From assembly GCA_002059205.1 (NCBI GenBank), contig MVCQ01000105.1, positions 1-5,928 of the forward strand: a stretch of 5,928 nt of DNA, given 5' to 3'. Origin of the DNA: Candidatus Latescibacteria bacterium 4484_107 (GTDB lineage: Bacteria; Latescibacterota; 4484-107). A program made the translations under genes and the position numbers. The notes below the pieces were generated by a model, which was not told the origin of the DNA, did not search any database, and saw only the letters and a program-made list of their open reading frames with translations. Each line of letters begins with the position of its first letter. Positions within the stretch are counted from its first letter, which is position 1. Below, piece by piece: positions 1 to 5,700 of the stretch.

Positions 1-2
1 CG

Positions 3-317
3 GTGCTGAAGGCGTATGTATCGGATCTGGAGAAGGATTTTGCGATCCGGAGGGTGGTTCTCTTCGGCTCATACGCGCGGGGAGATCATCGGGCGGACAG
101 CGACATTGACCTCGCTGTTTTTTCCGATTCCTTTCGGGACAAAAAATTTGTGGACGTTGTGAGTTTCCTGTTGACGAAGTCGAGGAGATACAAAGTGGAT
201 TTGGAACCTTTGGGCTTCAGTTACGAGGAATATCTCGATTCATCAGGAAATGACTTTGTGCAGCAGATCAAGAACGAAGGCATAGCGATCTATTCCGATG
301 GTCATTTCACCTTATGA
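3..317 (+). CDS. Minimal nucleotidyltransferase (MNT), first of two; possibly 5'-partial
   Basis: This is a small MNT-fold nucleotidyltransferase of the DNA polymerase beta superfamily, the usual antitoxin or modifying partner in HEPN/MNT modules. Seen: the signature LFGSYARG at residues 20-27 followed by SDIDL at 33-37, giving the metal-binding pair D34 and D36, with a third acidic residue at D66 (KVDLEP). All three catalytic acids are therefore present. The protein ends in EGIAIYSDGHFTL, and the second MNT ends with a matching EGIAI. The length of 104 residues is normal for minimal MNTs. The GTG at position 3 is the first codon in view and the frame is open to the left edge, so the true start may lie a few codons upstream. 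In known relatives (MntA type) the enzyme transfers AMP to the HEPN partner; that role here is inference. It is the first gene of a tight plus-strand trio. Confidence 0.85.
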   Translation: MLKAYVSDLEKDFAIRRVVLFGSYARGDHRADSDIDLAVFSDSFRDKKFVDVVSFLLTKSRRYKVDLEPLGFSYEEYLDSSGNDFVQQIKNEGIAIYSDGHFTL

Positions 318-325
318 CATCGCCC

Positions 326-329
326 GGAG
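326..329 (+). promoter_or_regulatory. Ribosome binding site deciding the second MNT start
   Basis: GGAG ends 7 bases before the ATG at 337. The upstream in-frame ATG at 298 has no purine-rich site at a workable distance, so this site favours the shorter protein. Confidence 0.5.
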
Positions 330-336
330 AAACGCA

Positions 337-669
337 ATGAAACGTTATGTTCGGCAACAACGTAAAGCGGCGGAGGAATTCGCGCAACGCATGCGGCGGG
401 CGCTTCCAAATCGGAAGATGGCGTTCAAACTATTTGGCTCCGTGGCGCGTGGTGAGTCCAGGTGGGATTCGGACGTGGATGTGTTCCTCTGTGCGGATCA
501 AATAGATAAAGCACTTCTTCAGATTAAATCACAACTTGCCTTCGATGTAGGCTTGAATTATGATGTGGTGCTCTCCGTGGTAACGTATTCTGATGAGGAA
601 TATGCGGATCGAGTCGTTCAATACACACCTTTTATAGAACACGTGAAGAGGGAGGGTATAGCAATTTGA
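337..669 (+). CDS. Minimal nucleotidyltransferase (MNT), second of two
   Basis: This is a second, divergent MNT protein. From the ATG at 337 it has 110 residues, with FGSVARGE around residues 33-40, SDVDV at 45-49 (metal ligands D46 and D48), and a third acid at D76 (NYDVVLS). The catalytic set is complete. The basic N-terminal helix (MKRYVRQQRK) differs from the first MNT, so this is not a recent duplicate, although both share an EGIAI tail. I chose the start at 337 because GGAG lies 7 bases upstream. The alternative ATG at 298 would overlap the preceding gene by 20 bases and has only a poorly placed GAAGG 17 bases away. The gene ends in a 4-base TTGA overlap with the HEPN gene, so the two are probably translationally coupled. 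The likely role is antitoxin or nucleotide transferase acting on the HEPN partner, by family analogy. Confidence 0.85.
   Translation: MKRYVRQQRKAAEEFAQRMRRALPNRKMAFKLFGSVARGESRWDSDVDVFLCADQIDKALLQIKSQLAFDVGLNYDVVLSVVTYSDEEYADRVVQYTPFIEHVKREGIAI
650..656 (+). promoter_or_regulatory. Strong ribosome binding site for a TTG start
   Basis: GGGAGGG lies inside the end of the second MNT gene, 9 bases before the TTG at 666. It supports the unusual TTG start of the HEPN gene and suggests that efficient re-initiation compensates for the weak start codon. Confidence 0.6.
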
Positions 670-1067
670 AGGCGGAAGCCATCGTTCTTGCAAAATATAG
701 AATGGAGCGGGCTTGCGAAACCCTGGAAGAAGCCGAACTTCTCTTTGAACAGGGCAAATTCAATGGTACGGTAAATCGAGCTTACTATGCCGCTTACTAT
801 GCGGCCAAAGCTATGCTTGCGTTACGTCATTTGGATTCCTCCCGACATTCGGGTGCGCTTGCGCTGTTCGGTCGCGAATTTGTAAAGACTGGAATCATTG
901 AACCAAAATTTGGACGTTTCTTGCACGAATTATTCGACAATCGTCAGGAAGGGGACTACAAAGATTTCCAGGTTGTTACGCGGGATGACGCATATAAAGC
1001 TATTCATCAAAGCAAGGATTTCGTGGCGGGAATAGGCTTTGAATTAGATCGGCTTTTGGAGGAGTGA
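666..1067 (+). CDS. HEPN-domain protein (UPF0332-like), probable partner of the MNT pair
   Basis: This is a 133-residue all-helical HEPN-domain protein. Seen: a first helix with ERACETLEEAELLFEQGKF (residues 14-32), the hallmark NRAYYAAYYAAKAML block (37-51), an SSRHSG turn (58-63), and a C-terminal NRQEGDY motif (92-98). This set matches the UPF0332-type HEPN families encoded next to MNT genes. HEPN proteins often act as RNases in toxin-antitoxin and defence systems through an R-x(4-6)-H motif. Here the expected histidine after R93 is a tyrosine (Y98), so RNase activity is doubtful. The TTG start at 666 is supported by the strong upstream GGGAGGG and by the 4-base overlap with the preceding gene. 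A HEPN/MNT toxin-antitoxin or nucleotide-modifying module is the best reading. Which member is toxic cannot be told from sequence. Confidence 0.85.
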   Translation: MKAEAIVLAKYRMERACETLEEAELLFEQGKFNGTVNRAYYAAYYAAKAMLALRHLDSSRHSGALALFGREFVKTGIIEPKFGRFLHELFDNRQEGDYKDFQVVTRDDAYKAIHQSKDFVAGIGFELDRLLEE

Positions 1068-1097
1068 AGGATATTTTAATCATTTCGACTTATTTCC

Positions 1098-1103
1098 TGG
1101 AGG
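1098..1103 (+). promoter_or_regulatory. Ribosome binding site deciding the leuD start
   Basis: TGGAGG ends 5 bases before the ATG at 1109. It fixes the leuD start there rather than at the in-frame GTG at 1064, which would overlap the HEPN gene and add 15 residues with no family resemblance. Confidence 0.7.
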
Positions 1104-1108
1104 CATCT

Positions 1109-1594
1109 ATGAAAGGCTATGCACACATTTATCCACGCGCGCACATCAACACGGACGAGATCATCCCGGCGCGCTATTTGAACACGGACGACGAAGCGGA
1201 ACTGGCCATGCATGCGATGGAAGACCTTGATCCCGAATTCGTAAGAAAAGTGAAGCCCGGCGACTTCATCGTGGCCGGGGACGACTTCGGCTGCGGATCG
1301 TCGCGGGAGCATGCGATCTGGGCCTTGCGGGGCGCTGGGATCAAGGCGGTGCTGGCCAATACGTTCGCCCGAATTTTTTTCCGAAATGCGGTCAATAATG
1401 GCTTTCTCGCCATCGAATGCAAGGGCATCGCGGATCGGGTATCCGACGGCGATGAGTTGGAAATCCAACTCAAAGAGGGCGTCATCCGGAACCGGACGAG
1501 AAACGAGGAAGTCGCCTTTACACCCATCGCGGATTTTGCATTGGGAATCAGGGAGGCCGGTGGGTTGCTGGAATATATCAAAGAGAGACGGTAG
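1109..1594 (+). CDS. leuD: 3-isopropylmalate dehydratase (isomerase) small subunit
   Basis: LeuD is the swivel-domain subunit of isopropylmalate isomerase. With the iron-sulfur subunit LeuC it converts 2-isopropylmalate to 3-isopropylmalate in cytosolic leucine biosynthesis. Seen: 161 residues, the usual size of the short two-subunit type; NTDEIIPARYLNT at residues 14-26; the family signature GCGSSREHA at 61-69, which lines the substrate site; and NTFARIFFRNAVNNG further on. The YLNT loop is familiar from bacterial LeuD. Homoaconitase small subunits in archaea usually carry YLRT, so leucine synthesis is the preferred pathway. The start at 1109 has TGGAGG 5 bases upstream. leuC is not in view: leuD follows the MNT/HEPN cassette by 41 bases and converges on rsmE. 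No good promoter was found in the short gap, so it may be read from upstream. Confidence 0.95.
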   Translation: MKGYAHIYPRAHINTDEIIPARYLNTDDEAELAMHAMEDLDPEFVRKVKPGDFIVAGDDFGCGSSREHAIWALRGAGIKAVLANTFARIFFRNAVNNGFLAIECKGIADRVSDGDELEIQLKEGVIRNRTRNEEVAFTPIADFALGIREAGGLLEYIKERR

Positions 1595-1626
1595 CACGAA
1601 GCGGCAAGCCTGTCAAATCCTTTTTT
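1595..1626. other. Convergent leuD/rsmE spacer without a clear terminator
   Basis: Only 32 bases separate the two stop codons. There is a run of seven T at 1621-1627 on the plus strand, but the best hairpin before it (GGC-AA-GCC) is too short to call an intrinsic terminator. Confidence 0.5.
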
Positions 1627-2355
1627 TCAGAGATCAGCCAACTCGTAAAGCGTCAGACCGACCGCGAGGATGCCGGCCGTCTCCGCCTTCAGGCGACGCG
1701 GCCCCATGGAGAAAAAGCGCGCTCCCGACTGTCGGGCCAATTCCAATTCATCGGCTGAGAAACCTCCTTCCGGTCCGACCAGGATGCCGATGGTCTTGGG
1801 GGACGGAAGCTCGGACAGGGCATCCTTCAGCGAGTGTTTCCGTTCGTCTTCCCACGCGAGAAGAATTCCGTCCAATGCACGCAGAAGCTCCAGCGTGTCC
1901 TCAAACGGCGAAACGGCTTCGATCACCGGCTGTCGGCAACGTTTCGACTGTTTCATCGCGGACCGCGCGATTTTTTCCCATCGCCGTATTTTGCCCGGAC
2001 GCACCGTCGGGAGCACGGTTCGCCCTGTCCGCATCGGCACGATCCGGTGTACGCCAAGCTCCGTAGCCTTCTCCACGATCCAGTCGAATCCATCCCCCTT
2101 GATCAGTGATTGCGCCAGGGTGATCTTCGTTTTTGGCTCCCCCCATTCCGGTCGCACCCCCACGATTTTTCCCGCAAGCTCCTCCGCCTCCACCCGCTCG
2201 ATCCGAACCTGATAGCCCATGCCCGCTCCGTCCACCGCCTCGATTACATCCCCTTTTCTGTGACGTCGCACCCGAAGGCAGTGGTGCGCTTCCTCCCCGC
2301 GCAGGATCACCCGATCCTTTGTTACATCCTGAGGCTGCACATAGAAACAAGACAC
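1627..2355 (-). CDS. rsmE: 16S rRNA (uracil1498-N3)-methyltransferase
   Basis: RsmE methylates N3 of U1498 in 16S rRNA within the assembled small subunit, using S-adenosylmethionine. Seen: 242 residues, normal for the family. A PUA-like N-terminal domain (about 1-70) carries HHCLRVRRHRKGD at 24-36. A SPOUT domain follows, with WIVEKATELG at 92-101, the RWEKIARSAMKQSKR stretch from 125, GPEGGFS at 194-200 and MGPRRLKAETA at 217-227; the last two form the knotted cofactor site. The common RTETA motif reads KAETA here, a mild variant. The GTG start is backed by GGGAGG 7 bases upstream (plus-strand 2363-2368). The gene stands alone on the minus strand, convergent with leuD and divergent from the protease. 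No convincing minus-strand promoter was found. Confidence 0.95.
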   Translation of the reverse strand: MSCFYVQPQDVTKDRVILRGEEAHHCLRVRRHRKGDVIEAVDGAGMGYQVRIERVEAEELAGKIVGVRPEWGEPKTKITLAQSLIKGDGFDWIVEKATELGVHRIVPMRTGRTVLPTVRPGKIRRWEKIARSAMKQSKRCRQPVIEAVSPFEDTLELLRALDGILLAWEDERKHSLKDALSELPSPKTIGILVGPEGGFSADELELARQSGARFFSMGPRRLKAETAGILAVGLTLYELADL

Positions 2356-2362
2356 GTTGTAT

Positions 2363-2368
2363 CCTCCC
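2363..2368 (-). promoter_or_regulatory. Ribosome binding site supporting the rsmE GTG start
   Basis: The minus strand reads GGGAGG, 7 bases before the GTG at 2355-2353. It is near-optimal and supports this non-ATG start. Confidence 0.65.
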
Positions 2369-2386
2369 GCGTTCCAATGAAGACTT

Positions 2387-2417
2387 GGCGGTCAGCTTTC
2401 AGCTATCGGCGGTCAGC
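2387..2417. repeat. Direct repeat of GGCGGTCAGC
   Basis: GGCGGTCAGC occurs at 2387-2396 and again at 2408-2417, separated by TTTCAGCTATC, which itself contains the TCAGC/CAGCTATC words. The patch looks like a fragment of a variable ten/eleven-base tandem repeat. It sits just upstream of rsmE on the minus strand. Confidence 0.7.
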
Positions 2418-2467
2418 CAACTCCGCAATTCCCACCTCGTTTTGTGTTTCGAGCAATGTTCACGACG

Positions 2468-2497
2468 CCCGATCCGGGATAACCCGATCCGGGATAA
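2468..2497. repeat. Perfect 15-base tandem duplication
   Basis: CCCGATCCGGGATAA is present twice head to tail, at 2468-2482 and 2483-2497, with no mismatch. It is intergenic. It could be a paired protein-binding site or a recent slippage product. Confidence 0.85.
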
Positions 2498-2507
2498 GAG
2501 GAGCGTT

Positions 2508-2524
2508 CGCCCCAAGGCGGGGCG
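2508..2524. other. GC-rich hairpin in the intergenic region
   Basis: CGCCCC (2508-2513) pairs with GGGGCG (2519-2524) over a 5-base loop. A smaller GGGG/CCCC stem follows at 2534-2546. No T-run follows on the plus strand, so it is not a typical intrinsic terminator. Confidence 0.4.
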
Positions 2525-2592
2525 TCGTCGGGCGGGGCCTTTCCCCTTCCCCCTGATCCCCGATTTTAAAATACCTATCCAGCCGCGCCCAT

Positions 2593-2617
2593 GCAAGAGA
2601 AAAATGCGTCCTCTTGC
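2593..2617. promoter_or_regulatory. 7-base perfect inverted repeat upstream of the protease promoter
   Basis: GCAAGAG (2593-2599) and CTCTTGC (2611-2617) are perfect complements around an 11-base spacer, ending 19 bases before the -35 box. On the plus strand it is followed by CTTTTG. It may be an operator or activator site, or a weak terminator that shields the protease from upstream transcription. The sequence does not decide between these. Confidence 0.4.
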
Positions 2618-2636
2618 CTTTTGTCCCAACAAAAAC

Positions 2637-2665
2637 TTGACACATCGGCTTCCTATGCGTATTAT
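2637..2665 (+). promoter_or_regulatory. Sigma70-type promoter of the protease gene
   Basis: TTGACA (2637-2642) is a perfect -35 hexamer. After exactly 17 bases comes TATTAT (2660-2665), five of six matches to the -10 consensus. The predicted start of transcription near 2672 leaves a leader of about 110 bases before the ATG at 2784. The promoter overlaps an in-frame ATG at 2655, which argues against that upstream start. Confidence 0.7.
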
Positions 2666-2772
2666 TGGGAAGATCAAAGTGCACCAAAAAAGGCAATTGG
2701 ACACGGATAAAAGGAAAGAAAATCCGGTTGGTTCCGCGTCCCAATCAGGCGTTCTTTGTCGGTCCTGTTTTC

Positions 2773-2777
2773 GGGAG
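2773..2777 (+). promoter_or_regulatory. Ribosome binding site deciding the protease start
   Basis: GGGAG lies 6 bases before the ATG at 2784. With the signal peptide that follows, it selects this start even though the frame is open far upstream. Confidence 0.7.
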
Positions 2778-2783
2778 AACGAT

Positions 2784-5700
2784 ATGCTCACAAAGATCAC
2801 GATAACACTTTTTCTTTCCATAACTTGCTTCATGGCTGGGCAACCCATTTCCGTCGAACCGGCCACCACGCACGACTCACCACTCACGACTCACCAGTCA
2901 CCAGTCACCAATCACCGGAAGACGAACTCCGGCCTCGCCTACCTGAAAGGCGCGCGCGCCAGCGGCCGTCTGAGCAAGATCGCCGGGACGGATTCGATAG
3001 ACGTTTCCATCCGCTTTGTGCGGGAACCCTCCGAATCCATTCTGTCCGAATTGGAGGATCGCGGCGTCGGTTTCTATCGAATGGACGGAGAAATCCTGCA
3101 CGTGGGGCGCATCTACGGTGCGCGGATTTCCTGGGCCGCTCTTCCCGCTCTCGAGGAAAGCGAGGCCGTCGAGCGCATCGAATCCTGCTGGCATCCGAAA
3201 GTCGTCTCGCCGCTCGACGTGAGTGGCCCTGAAATCCAGGCGGATCAGGTATGGAACCTGTCAGCGCGTCCTCCCGCTCTGACGGGCCAGGGCGTCCGCA
3301 TCGCCATGTTCGACACCGGTGTGGATGTCTTCCATCCCACGTTCTGGCGGGCCGACGGGGAACCGGTGCACTGGATGGATAAAAACGATAATGCCCGCTT
3401 TGACAACGGTGTGGATGGCGTGGACACCGATGGCGACGGCGTGTTCGATCTGGACGAAGTCCTGCGGTTTTGGGATACCGAGATCGTGGATCATCATTAT
3501 CAATTCAGCCCGATTCCCGGTGTGTTCGAAGCCGATCTCGATTGGCTTTACAACGACCGGAACCGGAACGGTCGGAGGGATTTCGGGCCGGAAGCCGGAT
3601 TCACCGGAAGCGATCCCACGTTCGGGGAGCCGATGTACGGGATCGTGGACGGGAACGGCAACAACGCGCTCGATCCCGGCGAAAAGCTGATCCCGCTGCA
3701 TACGTGCAAGATCGTGGCTAGCTTGGAGAACAACGGCATCGAACGGCGCGGCGGAGGGTTGCTCTACGACCGGGGAGATGGGGTCAATCACGGCACGTGC
3801 TCGTGCGGCATCGCAGCCGGAGGGGCTTCGCTCGGCCGGAGACTGGTCGGCATCGCTCCGGGCGCGGAGCTTCTGGTAGCCAATCGAGCCAATCTTTCCC
3901 CGGAGTGGTACATCCCCTGGGCGCGGAAGCTCGGCGCGGACATCATGGTGTACGAATTCGGCACGTGGCTGTTCGAGTTTATGGACGGGTCCTCCAATTT
4001 GGAACAGATGATCGCCGCGTTGGCCCGCGAAGGTATCGTCCAGCTTACCGCCTCCGGGAATCTGGCCGGTCCCAAACGAAAGAAGCATTGCCGCACCGAG
4101 GTTCCAGCTGGCGGCTCCCGAAGCATCCGCATCAACATCCCCAGGGACATCGGCGTGCGCCAAATCTACCTGACAGCGCTCTGGATCCTGGGAAAGTGGG
4201 AAAGTGAGAAAGTGAGAGACACCCCCTCTCTCGTCTTCCGAATGATCTCCCCTTCCGGAAAAATCATGCATCTCGCCGGAACCGGGGAGCCGACGAAAAC
4301 CGACGACGTAGAGGCGTTCAGCCAATATGAGGTTTCTTCGAGAGGAACCTCCAAGATGGATATTGTGCTTTACAGAGAAAACGGCGCGGACGGAGTCTGG
4401 ACGCTCGTTGCGGAGAATCGGGGAGAAAGCGATCAGCGCATGGATGGGTTCGTGACCGACGACGTGACCGACTGGGTGGACGGCGCGCAGTTTCTGGATT
4501 TTGTGACCGACGACGGCACGGTCACCTGGCCGGGCACGGCCGACGAGGCCATCACGGTGGCGGCTTATGATCCCCGGGGCACGCGAAATACCAAGGGAGC
4601 GATCAACGATTTCAGCGGATGGGGCAAACGCATAGACGGCGCGCCTCTCGTGGATTTGGCGGCTCCGGGCAGCATTGTGTACACGGCTCAGTCTCACTAT
4701 GTCGGGAAGAAAACCTTGGGCGGATACGGGCCGTTCGAAGGCACCAGTTCCGCGCTGCCGCACGTGGCCGGAGCCGCCGCGCTGCTTCTTCAGGCCGATC
4801 CCACGCTGACCCACGACGGCGTCCGCCGCGCCTTGACCGAAGGGGCGCTTCGGGACGCGTTCACCGGACCCGTGCCCAACGACAGGTGGGGATACGGAAA
4901 ACTTCGGATATTAGACGCGCTCAGCAAAACCGGATTTGCCAGCAACACCCCCCCGCTGATCTTAGCGACCACGCTCCTTCCCGATACGGACGACGAGCGC
5001 CATTCCTACGAAGTGACCGCCTGCGTTCAGGACGCGGACAGTGTCGCTCAGGCCGCCCTCTTTTTCTCATCCGATAGCGTGCATTTTGAGGAAGTTCCGA
5101 TGCAACCTCACCACGGAATAACACAGAAGCCCACTGAAAATCTCCGTGACATTCCGTGTTGTTCCGTGGTCAATTTTCCCCTTGGTCCGCTTTTTTTCCG
5201 GGCGGCTATTCCGGCGAGGACGCTGGGGACGAAGGTCTGGTATTACGTCCGCGCGGTGGATCCAAAGGGCGCCGTCTCGACGGATCCGCCGGGCGCGCCG
5301 AAGCGGACTTTTTCGTTCACGGTCGTCGAGGGACATCCGCTGTTTGAGTGCGTTTCGTCTGTTGTAGAGGGGAAAGCCGACGGTTCGGATCGCGGCGCGG
5401 CCTGGGGCGATTACGACGGCGACGGATTTCCCGATCTTTTTGTGGTTCGCGAGGGCGGGCCGGATCGTTTGTACCACAACGAGGGGAACGGGGCGTTCGC
5501 GGAAGTTGCGGAAAAGCTCGGCGTGGCCAACGAAGGACGGGGTCACTGGGCCGCCTGGGGCGATTATGACTTGGACGGCGATCCCGATCTTTTCGTGGTT
5601 CGGGACGGTCAAACCAACCTCCTCTATCGCAACGATGGAACGCGCTTTGTCGCAGGTTCTTGGGGGTGCGAAGGCTTTCCATGGAGACGAGGCCGGATGG

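Larger units (their letters stand above)
2356..2783. other. Divergent rsmE/protease intergenic region
   Basis: This 428-base stretch has no credible gene. From left to right it contains the rsmE ribosome binding site, a 10-base direct repeat (2387-2417), a perfect 15-base tandem duplication (2468-2497), a GC-rich hairpin with flanking G/C runs (2508-2561), a 7-base inverted repeat (2593-2617), the protease promoter (2637-2665), and a leader of roughly 110 bases. The protease frame stays open through the whole region, but there is no signal for translation before 2784. Confidence 0.7.

Noticed and set aside
1056..1080. A promoter for leuD in the end of the HEPN gene (TTGGAG with a TATTTT or TTTAAT)
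   Set aside because: Spacing between the candidate boxes is too short and the matches are weak.
1064..1108. A longer leuD start at the GTG at 1064
   Set aside because: The extra 15 residues do not resemble LeuD, while the ATG at 1109 has TGGAGG at ideal spacing and begins with typical LeuD sequence.
1600..1627. Intrinsic terminator between leuD and rsmE
   Set aside because: The T-run is present but the only stem before it is 3 base pairs with a 2-base loop.
1311..2066. A plus-strand open frame of 251 codons across the end of leuD and rsmE
   Set aside because: It runs through two well-supported genes in other frames. Its low-complexity Arg/Ser/Pro-rich product has no family features.
2480..2490. 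Hairpin CGGG-ATAA-CCCG within the 15-base duplication
   Set aside because: It has only a four-base stem created by the junction of the two copies, and it does not extend.
2655..2783. Upstream start (ATG 2655) for the protease, since the frame is open
   Set aside because: It lies between the -35 and -10 boxes of the best promoter, lacks a signal peptide at its beginning, and would bury the clear signal peptide at 2784.
2817..2828. Lipoprotein signal at C15 of the protease
   Set aside because: The residues before the cysteine (S-I-T) do not match the lipobox, which wants Leu or a similar residue at -3 and a small residue at -1. An ordinary signal peptide fits better.
2864..2912. CRISPR-like array
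   Set aside because: Units are 7 bases with no unique spacers, and they lie in a coding frame. No cas genes are present.
3261..4814. A long open frame (517 codons) on the minus strand, opposite the protease gene
   Set aside because: It is exactly antisense to a gene with intact catalytic motifs. Its product is rich in Arg, His and Val with no recognisable domain, as expected from the codon bias of the GC-rich sense strand.
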